Origin: Stentor coeruleus
Lineage: Eukaryota > Ciliophora > Heterotrichea > Heterotrichida > Stentoridae
Length of the DNA stretch: 49,475 nt
Assembly: GCA_001970955.1 (NCBI GenBank)
Contig: MPUH01000502.1
Span: 1-49,475, forward strand
Direction of reading: 5' to 3'
Positions within the stretch are counted from its first letter, which is position 1. Each line of letters starts with the position of its first letter. The notes under the pieces are model-generated. The model did not search any database. It saw nothing but the letters and a program-made list of their open reading frames with translations, and was not told the DNA's origin. Shown here one piece after another: positions 10,339-20,188 of the stretch. The translations under genes were made by a program, and so were the position numbers.

Positions 10339-10854
10339 ATGGTATCGAAACCTAATAAGAACTGGGTTGATATGTTTTCTATTAAAAATATCAAACAACT
10401 TGTCACACAGAAACGCAAATGCATTATAGACCCTTATGATTTTTTTAAAACTGAGGACTTAAGAAGTAACCCATTATCACCAAGAACATTATTTACATCA
10501 AGTACTCCTGTTTTGCCTAAATTCCCTAAAAAACTTATTCCGATTCACAAATCAACTTTATGTCAAACTAAAAGAAGTGAACTTGCCCCAGGGATTGCTG
10601 AGGAAAAATACCAAATAGTCAACGATCTTTGCTTGGTGTTTCAAAAAAATCTGAGGACTACTATGGCAAAAGTTAGAAGAAGTAAAAAATTTATAAGGTC
10701 TCAGTATAGAAGTTGTAAAAAAATTGCAAAAAATGCTTATGAAGAGAGGGACTGTGAAGGAATTCCACAAGACTTTGTTGCGTTTAGTGAAAAATTAAAA
10801 GAAAAAAAGTCTAGTAAAAAAAACAGACAGAATGATAATTTGCTTCAGTTATAG
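10339..10854 (+). CDS. Small basic protein, unknown family 1 (paralogue at 34113-34625)
   Basis: The product is 171 aa and basic. Its first 43 residues are nearly the same as in the 34113 gene, with the core KRKCIIDPYDFFKTEDLRS identical. Two further shared blocks are EEKxQxxxDLC (around residue 92) and AYEExDxEGIPxxFxxFSEKL (around 135-155). The middle (44-85) and the last 15 residues diverge. I recognise no family. Conservation of islands in a pair 24 kb apart shows a real, selected protein. Lys/Arg content suggests nucleic acid, tubulin or phospholipid binding, which is inference only. Confidence 0.85.
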   Translation: MVSKPNKNWVDMFSIKNIKQLVTQKRKCIIDPYDFFKTEDLRSNPLSPRTLFTSSTPVLPKFPKKLIPIHKSTLCQTKRSELAPGIAEEKYQIVNDLCLVFQKNLRTTMAKVRRSKKFIRSQYRSCKKIAKNAYEERDCEGIPQDFVAFSEKLKEKKSSKKNRQNDNLLQL

Positions 10855-11106
10855 AGCATGATTATAATTTAAAATATAACTAAGTTTGATAAGCGATTTT
10901 TATATGTATTTTTATGCTGTAAGTCGATTTTTTGATTTAAAAATTGGAATTACTTTATTATTTTATATCAAAATTGGAAGTTTATGTTACGGTTTGGAAA
11001 TATTATTCAACTCATTTGGATATTAAGAATCATAATTATTTATAAGAGCTTTAAAACTCTCATTATGAAAATATGAGATAAACTAAATTTTATAATTACA
11101 AAATAT

Positions 11107-12312
11107 ATGGAGCTTGTAAAATCAAAAAGCCAAATTATTGAAACAAGCAGCTTTGATGAAGACCTAAAAAAAACATCTTCGCCCCATAAAGTTAATATAA
11201 TACCTTTCGAAGAGACAACGATATGCTTAATATTCGATTTAATGACGAAAAATTGTGTGAATATTAGTTTGGAAGATTTACTTAAAATTCAGAATCTTTT
11301 AAAGTATAAACCTTGCGTTGTGTATTTAAAAATAGATACAAAAGAAACAATTCAGAGGCTTTTTGATGAATATCACTTAAATCCTTTAATACAAGCTGAA
11401 TGCTGTGAATGGAGCTTTAAGGAAAAAGATTATGTTATGATTTTTGAAGACTTCTATTTTATAGCGATTAGTGATTGTTCAGTTAATGAAGATATAGAAA
11501 ATCCTATACAAATTAAAATGCTAGTATATAGAGACTTTATATTAGTCATTTCTTATGAGAAAGTGTTCTTTGTGGAAAAACTGTTCAATGATGACTTAAA
11601 ATTCCTCAACTACCCAAAATTTATCGACGCATGCGACGAGCTATATTTGATAACAGGAAATCACTGTCTCGAAAACGAAAAAGTCCGATCAGACCGAAAA
11701 GTTTCAACTGAGGATTGTTCTCAAATAGACTCGATAATTCACAAAATGCTAGAAACTCTTATAGCAAGATATGAAAAAATTCTTTTTTCTCTTCTAGTAG
11801 AATGTAGAACATGTATGTGTTATTCAACAGAAATATCATATAAAGAAAGAGTAGAGTATTTAGTAAGAGTTAGTGTATCAGAAAAGTCTCTTATTTATTT
11901 AGCCCAGCTTGTAAGGCCTAAAATCCAAATTATGAAAAGTCTTTTAGCATATTATAAACATGATAAAAAATTTAGACCTTATATAAAATGCTTAAAAGGA
12001 AGGATCATCAAAATGAATGGGTTAATTGAAACAGGAACTCAATTATTAGAAAAAGCTAAACAACTCTATATGACATGCTCTGATGATAACCTTCGGAGAA
12101 CTTCATTTAGCTCTGGTGGTCTTATGAAATTTTATGCTGGAATCAGTACTTTATTTCTTCCTCCAGCTTTAATGACTGGTTTATGGGGAACAAATGTTTT
12201 ACTTCCGGGACAAGAAGATGAAACAACTAATCCTTTTTTCATCATGATCGGAGTTAGCATTGGGTATTTCATAATTGGGTTTTTATACCTGAAAAAAATA
12301 GGATATATATGA
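11107..12312 (+). CDS. CorA-like divalent cation transporter with GTN in place of GMN
   Basis: The product is 401 aa with CorA/Mrs2/ZntB architecture: a cytosolic N-terminal alpha/beta domain (residues about 30-190), a long helical region (200-330), and two C-terminal membrane segments (about 343-365 and 376-398). TM1 is followed by MTGLWGTNV at the place of the canonical (Y/W)GMN ion-selectivity loop. CorA family proteins form pentameric Mg2+ channels, and ZntB has GVN and moves Zn2+. GTN therefore suggests altered selectivity or relaxed function. The stop is TGA followed at once by in-frame TAA. Confidence 0.88.
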   Translation: MELVKSKSQIIETSSFDEDLKKTSSPHKVNIIPFEETTICLIFDLMTKNCVNISLEDLLKIQNLLKYKPCVVYLKIDTKETIQRLFDEYHLNPLIQAECCEWSFKEKDYVMIFEDFYFIAISDCSVNEDIENPIQIKMLVYRDFILVISYEKVFFVEKLFNDDLKFLNYPKFIDACDELYLITGNHCLENEKVRSDRKVSTEDCSQIDSIIHKMLETLIARYEKILFSLLVECRTCMCYSTEISYKERVEYLVRVSVSEKSLIYLAQLVRPKIQIMKSLLAYYKHDKKFRPYIKCLKGRIIKMNGLIETGTQLLEKAKQLYMTCSDDNLRRTSFSSGGLMKFYAGISTLFLPPALMTGLWGTNVLLPGQEDETTNPFFIMIGVSIGYFIIGFLYLKKIGYI

Positions 12313-13024
12313 TAAACTATTTTAATAAATATAGATATAAGTATATGATAAACCTAGAAATTAAAAATATAATTTATGGATGGTAAATTGGAAAAAAACA
12401 TTACAAAGCGCTTGTATTGTAGCTTCTACTATGATTTTATTGAAATTTTATTTTCTAATATGCTTTTAAAATTTATCATACATATTCTGAAGATATTGGA
12501 AGAAGAAGCTCTTTTAGTGTAGGTGAAATGATTAAAATTTCATCTGGCTATCAAATATTGTAAGTTCTTTAATTCTTGTAGAAGGATTTTTTCATTGTTT
12601 AATTTGGTAGGATTTAGAATTTGATAATTATAAAGTTGATAATTAAAAGATCTAAGTAGGGTTTTGATAATGATGCGAATCTCTCTATTTTATAAAAACC
12701 ACTAGAGTCTCTAATTTTTCCATGTCTAGCTACTTAATATTAATCAAATTAATTTATTCAATCCAAAAACTTAGTTCATATCTCCAAACTCTTATAACTA
12801 GGCTAATTTCCATTAAAATAATCAAATTTTATCAATCTGATCTTTTCTGTTATCCTGCAAACTCATTCACATTTTTTCTTTAAAAAACATTTTCCGACAA
12901 GGAAAAAATATGATCAGAACAGAATCAACCCCCTTAGTAATTATCTCGGATAAATTCTTTACTTCTTAGCAAATCAAGGGGGAAAATGCTCCATATTTAA
13001 GGCATTTTTTCTGACAAACTTAAA
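12313..13024. other. Spacer carrying the ARF-linked conserved element
   Basis: 12313-12880 is AT-rich with nothing recognised. 12891-12982 holds a three-box element shared with the other ARF locus (see separate entry). The remaining 42 bases lead into the ARF start codon. Confidence 0.6.
12891..12982 (+). promoter_or_regulatory. Three-box element with complementary arms, upstream of ARF gene (copy A)
   Basis: Box 1 TTTCCGACAAGGAAAA (12891-12906), box 2 AACCCCCTTAG (12927-12937) and box 3 AATCAAGGGGG (12972-12982) occur in the same order and spacing (within one base) at 42339-42431, upstream of the ARF-like gene. CCCCCTT (12929-12935) can pair with AAGGGGG (12976-12982), giving a 7-bp stem with a 40-base loop of unconserved sequence. 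A second TTTCTGACAA lies at 13008-13017, just before the ATG. It could be a promoter module, a 5'-leader hairpin or a small RNA. Confidence 0.6.
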
Positions 13025-13564
13025 ATGGGAGCGATTTTAACAAGAATTTGGGCAAAATTTTTACATCTGCGCGAAGCAAGAATAGCGATGCTTGGTCTTG
13101 ACGCATCAGGAAAAACAACAGTGTTATACAAACTTAAATTAGGCGAAGTAGTCTGCACAATCCCAACAATTGGCTTTAATGTTGAACGAGTTGACTATAA
13201 AAACATCCACTTTACAGTATGGGATGTGGGTGGTCAAGATAAAATTCGTCCTTTATGGCGTTATTACTTAGACAATATACAAGCTGTTATATATTTAATT
13301 GATTCAAATGATACAGATAGAATTGATGAAGCTAGTGAAGAATTAGAAAGACTTATGAAAGATCCGACTATAGAAGGTGTTCCTTTTTTGGTGTTTTGTA
13401 ATAAGCAAGATCTGCCGAAAGCACTAACTTGTGCTGATGTTATTAAGAAATTAAATTTGACGAGTTATAAACGTCAATGGAAGGCTCAATCTTTATGTGC
13501 ACTTACTGGTGAAGGCCTGAGTGAAGGGTTGGATTGGCTAGTTAATGTCCTTAACAAAAATTAA
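13025..13564 (+). CDS. ARF-family small GTPase
   Basis: The product is 179 aa, typical for ARF. Gly2 (MGAIL) is a myristoylation site. P-loop GLDASGKTT, switch I PTIGFNVE, switch [16 protein letters not shown] with catalytic Gln71, NKQD and the final guanine loop ([11 protein letters not shown]) are all intact. ARF proteins cycle between cytosol and membrane and recruit coats or lipid enzymes at Golgi and endosomes. ARF is more likely than ARL because switch regions are near-canonical. The start is preceded by a conserved upstream element that also precedes the divergent ARF-like gene at 42573. Confidence 0.95.
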   Translation: MGAILTRIWAKFLHLREARIAMLGLDASGKTTVLYKLKLGEVVCTIPTIGFNVERVDYKNIHFTVWDVGGQDKIRPLWRYYLDNIQAVIYLIDSNDTDRIDEASEELERLMKDPTIEGVPFLVFCNKQDLPKALTCADVIKKLNLTSYKRQWKAQSLCALTGEGLSEGLDWLVNVLNKN

Positions 13565-13686
13565 TGTGATTTTTTTTATAACACTGGATTTTTATTTATA
13601 AACTATATATAAATTTCTTATTAGCTCAAAGTCTCACATATATAATCTGGGTCTTTATTTATTATTATGCATTTTCTCTAATAATC

Positions 13687-15138
13687 ATGGACAGACCCAC
13701 AATTATAGCATGTTTTAGTTGTTCATCTCAATTAAACACGGAATCAAGTGATTTTTACAATTTTTCAGGAAAAAAAATTTGTCCTAATTGCTATGAAAGT
13801 CTGACCTGTGGAAATTTCACAAAAAATCCAATCTTATCATCTGATATCCAATGCACAATACCCAAAAACCTTCCAATTATCAACAGCACCGCCGATTTCT
13901 GTAATTGGCATCAGAAAAAGTGCAAATTATTCTGTAAATCATGCAAAACCCTCATGTGCTTGTACTGCCTTCCAAACCATAGTGAGCATGGGTTTTACGA
14001 TCTTTTTTCTAAATCAATCGAGCTGCTGAGAAATTTAAGAACTTTAGAACTTACTCTTAGGCTTATCATACAACATGAAGAAAACTCTAGTGAAGGTCAA
14101 GTTTTATTAGAAAATATCCTAGAAACCTATGATAAACTTATAAAAAAAGCACCAGGGAGAATAGTATCTGAACTTACCCCAATATTAGGAGATTACATAT
14201 ACAGGCTTCAAGAAATTTGTAAAGATTTCGCAGGTTTTGATTGCGGAGAAATTGACGAAATGATTAAACATGGCAGAGACCTAATAAAAGAACAGAAAAA
14301 CAGGAATTATCTTCATTGGTGTGAATGGAATGATCGATGCATCCATACAATTGAACTTGAAACTTTTAAAAGAACTTCATCACCACTTCCAGATAATAAA
14401 TCTTTCCCATATTATTGTCGTTCTGTATCTTTACCACATAAACAAATATTAGTATGTGGAGGTCGTAAAGCAGCAAATCTTACAGGGTTAACTGATACTT
14501 TTATAGTTCATCTAGAAGAGAATAATCGTATTGAACAAGTTGACTCTATGAAAATTGGTAAATCGAATCATACGCTTTTATATTTTGAAGGTTTTGTATA
14601 TTGTATTGCTGGTTGTGATTCAACTAATCAATTTTCGAATAAGTGTGAGAGGTTTGATGTTAGTACTTTGAAATGGGAAATGATAACTTCTTGTAATGTT
14701 CTTCGTGATACATGCTCAGCTTGTGGAGTTGAAGATGAGAATTGCATTTATGTTTTTGGAGGGAGAATTGGAAATCAGATATTTACGCAAAGTATAGAAA
14801 AATATTCAGTTACGAGGAATAGTTGGGAAGTGTTGAGTTTTATTATACCACATGTTGCAAGTGTTCATGGATGTGCATCTTTAGGAAATAATAAAGTACT
14901 GATTTTTGCTGGACAGGATTATGATAGCAAACCTTTGAAAACTACTTATTTGTGCGATTTGAAATCTCAAACATTTGAGTTGATTGGAGAAACAAATAGC
15001 AAAGGGGGTTGTGTTGTAAACGAAGTAATCATATACCAAAACAAAGTGTATGCTTACTTTTTCCAAGGGTTCACAAGTAGACTACTCGAATCCTGGACCA
15101 TAAACAAGCAAATTTGGCAAATTGAAGCATTTAGTTAA
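13687..15138 (+). CDS. B-box zinc finger and kelch-repeat protein
   Basis: The product is 483 aa. An N-terminal zinc-ribbon-like pair (CFSC near residue 9, CPNC near 33) precedes a type-2 B-box (residues about 75-108: CNWH, CKSC, CLYC, H and H). A helical stretch follows (about 115-215), then at least four kelch blades (about 240-470) with motifs such as ILVCGGR, VYCIAGC, IYVFGGR and VLIFAGQ. Such proteins act as scaffolds or substrate receptors; without a clear RING, ligase activity is not supported. It lies 122 bases after the ARF stop. Confidence 0.88.
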   Translation: MDRPTIIACFSCSSQLNTESSDFYNFSGKKICPNCYESLTCGNFTKNPILSSDIQCTIPKNLPIINSTADFCNWHQKKCKLFCKSCKTLMCLYCLPNHSEHGFYDLFSKSIELLRNLRTLELTLRLIIQHEENSSEGQVLLENILETYDKLIKKAPGRIVSELTPILGDYIYRLQEICKDFAGFDCGEIDEMIKHGRDLIKEQKNRNYLHWCEWNDRCIHTIELETFKRTSSPLPDNKSFPYYCRSVSLPHKQILVCGGRKAANLTGLTDTFIVHLEENNRIEQVDSMKIGKSNHTLLYFEGFVYCIAGCDSTNQFSNKCERFDVSTLKWEMITSCNVLRDTCSACGVEDENCIYVFGGRIGNQIFTQSIEKYSVTRNSWEVLSFIIPHVASVHGCASLGNNKVLIFAGQDYDSKPLKTTYLCDLKSQTFELIGETNSKGGCVVNEVIIYQNKVYAYFFQGFTSRLLESWTINKQIWQIEAFS

Positions 15139-15296
15139 TTTAGTAACATCCAAATAAAATTATATAATGCCATGATAAACTCATAAAAAATATACATAAT
15201 CAATGATGAGAAATCCAATAAAAAAGTTCAAGTTTGTCTTTATAAAGGAAAAATTCTAGTTAAAAAACCATTAAACCATTCTTATAACATAATAAT

Positions 15297-16790
15297 ATGG
15301 AGTCTTGTTCTGATAGACTCAATAACCCAGCATCATATATCTGCTACCGCTATACAAACAAAGGGACAACTTCTATCCCGGACTTAAAGAACTTTAAAAA
15401 TCTTGTACAATCCATATAGACTGAATTAGACATATCAGGTAACTGTCTAACCCAAGAACTTAGTGACTTATCATTTTTAAAATATATTAAAAAATTCTCA
15501 GCATCCTCTAGCCATCTCCATACTTTCTGGAACTTCCCTAAGACTTTAGAATATTTGAACATATCATGTAATCATATAAAAAACATAAAAGAAACTTTTT
15601 TACCTAAATTGGTGTTTTTAGATATATCTTGTAATATGATTACGGATTTACAAGGATTAATAGGATTAAGTGCTTTGAAAACTTTACTTTGTGGATATAA
15701 TATGATAAAAGATTTAAAGTTTTTACAATCTATGCCGAATCTTGTTGAGGTTGATTTTGAACACAATTTGATTAGTAGTGCAGAGTCTATGATGATATTA
15801 CTTGATTGTGAAGTTTTGGTTTTTGTTATTAAAAATAACCCAGCTAGTAGGTAATTGTATTATAGAAGTGAGTTTGTTAAAATTTTGAAGGAACATTATG
15901 ATGATGTTATTGAAAGGAATGATGTGTTTTGTAAAGACTTGCCTAAGGCCCAGAGTTTGAAGTTGAGGCTGGCTAAGAAGGGATTTGGCGAAAGTGTTAG
16001 TGAGAATACAAGTTTTTCAAAAATTAGAAGCAAGTATGTTAATCATGTTCCTGAAAAAGATATCATCCGAGAATCAGACGAAATCCATGAAGTGCTAATG
16101 ACAGAAGTAGAAGAACTAAGGAAAATACTTGACGAAAACGAGTCCCAACTCGAGCAGCTTAAAACCCAACAGTTTTCAAACAAAGCATACCAAAACCCTC
16201 AAGACATAGAAAAACTCTTAATGCATCTCCATGAAACTGAAAGAAACAAAGTTATCCTCTTATCAAAAATCTCAAAACTTGATAATAATGAAAACAACTA
16301 CAAATCAAAATATCTGCTTATGTGTACAACATTAAAAAAAATAAAAAACAATTATAAGGAACTCAAGTTAGAAATCGATAAAAAAAACTTAGATTTCGAA
16401 AATGGAGAACTAGACAAATTTAGACTAGACTCTGATAAGAAATATTTGAAAATAGAAAATAAAGCATTAAAAGCAGAAATAGCTCAAATCACGCAAAAGT
16501 ATCTACTTCATACATCTAAAAATACTAATGAAACTAATAAGCAAGTGGCAAAAAGTAGTAGTTCAAAGAATATTTGTAAATCTACCATGCCAAAAATCAA
16601 GTATATGGCTAAAGATTCACTTGTTGTATCACCTATGTCTAATGTTTCATTGTCAACTGTTACACAGTTTACAAAGCGTAGAGATTCTTTAGATAAAGAT
16701 AACTCACGGATATTAAGAAGCATGCCAACTAGTAAAGGTAAAGCTTCTTCTGAGAAACCTTTAAGGTCAAAAAAACAATCTTTTCAATAG
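15297..16790 (+). CDS. Leucine-rich-repeat and coiled-coil protein, two 15-nt introns
   Basis: ATG 15297 opens a frame interrupted by two 15-base GT-AG introns (15405-15419 and 15851-15865), giving 487 aa. Residues 20-165 hold about five SDS22-like LRRs (LTELDISGNCL, LEYLNISCNHI, LVFLDISCNMI), ended by an LRR cap (IKNNPASRSEFVKILKEHY). Residues about 240-400 are coiled coil, and the tail is Ser/Lys-rich. Similar proteins are common in ciliate basal bodies and axonemes, so a cytoskeletal role is inferred. Confidence 0.88.
15405..15419 (+). other. 15-nt intron GTACAATCCATATAG
   Basis: Exactly 15 bases, GT...TAG, phase 0. It carries an in-frame TAG; splicing restores an LRR consensus (FKNL then TELDISGN). 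Confidence 0.9.
15851..15865 (+). other. 15-nt intron GTAATTGTATTATAG
   Basis: Exactly 15 bases, GT...TAG, phase 2. It removes an in-frame TAA and joins NNPAS to RSEFVK within the LRR cap. Confidence 0.92.
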
Positions 16791-16922
16791 TTTTTGATTA
16801 TTATATAAATATTTCAAATAATCATGTCGAAATGTTTCTAAAGCATAGACTATCAATCTTAATTAATTTTTTATTAGTAAAGCTCTTCACAAGCCAAAAA
16901 TCAAATATTTATTATCAGCTAA

Positions 16923-17909
16923 ATGGGATGCTGTGAAAGCAAAAATAATCTAGAAGACCAATTCAAAGCAAAATTCTTCTTTGAAAACATTCAACGTAAG
17001 AACCTCAAAGCTCTGCAAAAACTAACCCTAACTCGTGAATTTAAAGCAAAAAAATCATTTCTGATTCAGAATCTCGATCAAGAAAAAATTAACTACAGTG
17101 GTCTAAGTCTAATTGCCTTATCATATTCTTTAATCCTTGGAGAAATTGATTTTTTCGTATATCTTCATAAACTAGGGTGTTCAATTTCTCATATGGAGAG
17201 AAATTTAACAGATCAAGGGATAAATCCTATAAGCATTCTTTGTATAAAAGGATACTCGTCTTTACTGCTTTATTATTTACCTTTATATATGTCAGGATTA
17301 GGGTTATCTTCACATTTAGTATTAGAAAAACAAGCAAATTCAGCAGTCCAAGAAGAATTTAACCCTTTTCCTAATCAAAAATATACGCCAATTCAATTTG
17401 CTGCTATTTTTGAGCATATACAAATCATAACAATCATTCAAGAATACTTTAAAATCCATCCAGATACCCCAATAGATTTTGATTTGGAGCATAAAGATGA
17501 AACTGGTATGAATTGCCCTTTAATCGCTGTAAAATATGGGAATTTCGCTATGGTAAAATTTTTGCATATGAATTTGAGATGTAATTTCCATACAAAAAAT
17601 GCAAATGGACTTAATGCTGTTCAAATTGCTTTGAATGAAATGAAGATTAGACCACAAAAACCTTATATGACGATTATTTGTTATTTAATTGATATTGCGG
17701 GGGTTAAAGTTGAGGATATGTTGAATGAGCTTATGAATGATGCGGAAGATCCTGCGTTGCAAGGGTATTTTATGATTAAAATGAAAAAAAACTGTGATTT
17801 GAGAAGTGCTAGGAAAAATGACAAAGAGAGTTTGTTTCAATATATAAAAATTCCACAGAGTAATAGTGAGTCTATTCATAGTTGTAGCTCTGAAGATAGA
17901 AGGAAATAA
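16923..17909 (+). CDS. Dually acylated (MGCC) ankyrin-repeat protein
   Basis: The product is 328 aa. It begins MGCCESK, a classic N-myristoylation plus palmitoylation signal, so membrane anchoring is likely. Four or five degenerate ankyrin repeats span about residues 55-260 (for example TPIQFAAIFEHIQIITIIQEYF, shown by TPIQFAA at about 156, CPLIAVKYGNFAMVKFLH at about 199 and GLNAVQIALNEMK at about 232). The C-terminus is Ser-rich and basic. It is probably a membrane-tethered scaffold. The specific family is not known. Confidence 0.87.
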   Translation: MGCCESKNNLEDQFKAKFFFENIQRKNLKALQKLTLTREFKAKKSFLIQNLDQEKINYSGLSLIALSYSLILGEIDFFVYLHKLGCSISHMERNLTDQGINPISILCIKGYSSLLLYYLPLYMSGLGLSSHLVLEKQANSAVQEEFNPFPNQKYTPIQFAAIFEHIQIITIIQEYFKIHPDTPIDFDLEHKDETGMNCPLIAVKYGNFAMVKFLHMNLRCNFHTKNANGLNAVQIALNEMKIRPQKPYMTIICYLIDIAGVKVEDMLNELMNDAEDPALQGYFMIKMKKNCDLRSARKNDKESLFQYIKIPQSNSESIHSCSSEDRRK

Positions 17910-18419
17910 GTTTTTAGTGTAAAAGAGATATTAAGTTAGTTAATTTATGAATGATGATAAGATAGTTATAGATGATTTAATGTTTTTAATATAGGTAGGA
18001 TAAATTATGATTTTTTTTTTATGTAGGGATGTTAGTGATTAGATATATGAAATAAACCTGTTTGATTGAAAAAAAATAGTTTTTGGCACAAGTTTTAACT
18101 AAGGTATATTTCAACATGGAATTATGACAGAGGATATAAATTAGTTTGTATTATAGTTGGAATTAAGAAAGTTGATTTTTTAAAGTTAAAGATTACTAAG
18201 TTTGATGATTTTTATGACTTTGGAAAAAAAAATAATATAATACAAGAAAAAATATTTTTAAAGCATATATTCCATTAATAATAATTATATGAAAAAAAAT
18301 TCTGATACTTTAAAGTTTGGAATTAGTATTTGCTATAGATATAAATGTATAAATAAGATGAACTTACAAAAACATTAAATTTTCAGCAACATCTTAAAAT
18401 GTTTGTCTAATTATTTATA
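17910..18419. other. AT-rich spacer, nothing recognised
   Basis: There are A/T homopolymer runs and no ORF, repeat or RNA-like signal that I can support. Confidence 0.6.
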
Positions 18420-19814
18420 ATGTCAAAAGCATTATCTTTTGATGAAGCACATCCTTTAATTTTGACATACGATATTTGTGAAAGCATCGATAACTCCTAT
18501 TTAACAAAAAGACTTTCTCGCTTTAACCCTAGTTTTCTATTCAATGTAAAACCCCGAGCACACTCAACAAAACAAAAAAACAAAGTTATATGTGAAACTA
18601 AAACAAAAGTAATCCCAGAGCTTAGAGCAGCTGTAGATATCCTTAAAGCACGTTTAAATTCATCTGTTGAGCTTAAAGATTTAACAAGACCTTGCACAAG
18701 ATATAGATTAAATAGTAACGATGCCATATCTCCTGGGAAATATTATAAGTCCATATCTAGCACAGGTGGTTATGAATTTAGTAAAAGTCCGCGTCTTGAT
18801 GAAGCAATAATGCATAGCATATCAAGTAAAATTTATTTAGTATTAGCAGTAAACAAATTCCAAACTTCTCCAGGGAGTTTCGAAAAACAAAATAAAAAAG
18901 ATGCAAAAAATGCTAAAAATTACTTTAAAAAAATACAAGAAAAAAACAAAAAACACAACAAAAAAGTTCATGAGACCGTAAATTCATGGAAAATCAAAAA
19001 CTATTTAGAAATGGAGCAGAAAAAACAAGATCTTATCAGCAAAATGGAAAATATCAAATGGAAAGAAAACAAAGAGGCAATATTTAAAGCTAAAACTAAA
19101 TGGAGCCAAATTCTAATAAATCTTGGTATGGGAAGTATAGTCTATATAAAAATCAAGACAAAAATTGTAACACCCAAATAGCAAAAAATAAAACGTCTTA
19201 AGAAACTTTTTACATTTTTCCAAATAATGGGGACGATAATAGGAAAATTTGGTAAAATACTAAAGAAAAAAAGGAAGTTTTTAGAATACAAAAACATAAG
19301 ATTCTTATCAAAACCATTGATAAACTGGATTAATCATGAAAAGATGAATTTATCAAAGACTGTTAGTAGGACAATATGGAAAATAGTGAATAATCATCAT
19401 TTATTCCTGATAATGTACACATTCAAAAAAAATGTTATTAGGGTTCAGTATTATATTAGAAGATATCTTAAAATACGTGAAGCTAGAATAACAGTTATGA
19501 CAGAGATGTATAATAAACTTATAACAAACAATGGGTCTAAAGATTCTAGGAAAATAAGTTTTCCATTGACGAATTTTCTTGGAATAATAAATGTCACTCC
19601 TATAAAGAAAAGGATGATTGTTGCTGATTATATTAAAAGATATCTTCATAATTATGCAAAACAGAATTTTGAGAAGGAGAAAAAAGGTTTGAGATTGTTT
19701 TTGAATAAAGAAGCTATGATTTCTTATTTTTTAATAGCCTCAAACGGACTGCAAAATTCTATTAAAGGCACTAAGAAAAATATAGAATTCTTTAGTCATT
19801 TTAAGGCTGAATAA
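18420..19814 (+). CDS. Basic IQ-motif-like protein, one gene across a 15-nt intron
   Basis: Two adjacent open frames (18420-19181 and one with a Met at 19227) are a single gene. The apparent TAG stop at 19179-19181 is the end of a 15-base intron (19167-19181), and the frame continues without a stop, giving about 459 aa. The N-terminal 140 residues are Ser/Pro-containing. Residues 150-225 are Lys/Glu-rich helix. The C-terminal half is strongly basic, with IQ-like helices (VQYYIRRYLKIREARI, and DYIKRYLHNYAK). Calmodulin or centrin binding is inferred. I recognise no named family. Confidence 0.8.
19167..19181 (+). other. 15-nt intron GTAACACCCAAATAG
   Basis: Exactly 15 bases, GT...TAG, phase 0. 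Without splicing the upstream frame would end here. With it, 210 more codons follow in frame. Confidence 0.8.
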
Positions 19815-20188
19815 TAGTATTGATTTTTACTTATTAAGAAAATCTGATTTTAATATTTTTTATGAATTTTATATAGAGTTCAGATGCTTGAGATATGAGA
19901 GTATTTTTTGCCTAGTAATGAAGTTTACAAAACCATGCAAAAAATTAGAATAGCATATATAAAATTTTCCCATTTATAAAGCGAAGTGATTAAACATTTG
20001 AATTTATTATTTTAAGAAGCATTAATAACTATAATTTTATGCTCTTTAGGTAAATTTATAAAATATTTATGATATTATTCAACATTTTTAGGTTTATTAA
20101 GGAGTATATTATGAGGATTGCTATTACGATTGTAAAATTTATATTTACAATAAAACTTTGATATAAGGCAATAAACTATGAAATTATT
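19815..20188. other. Convergent intergenic spacer, nothing recognised
   Basis: These are AT-rich bases between convergent 3' ends (plus-strand IQ-like gene and minus-strand channel). They presumably contain both polyadenylation regions. Confidence 0.5.

Noticed and set aside
12891-12982. tRNA, snRNA or SRP RNA inside the ARF-linked element
   Set aside because: I see no A/B box, cloverleaf, Sm site or known core motifs; the element is kept as unidentified.
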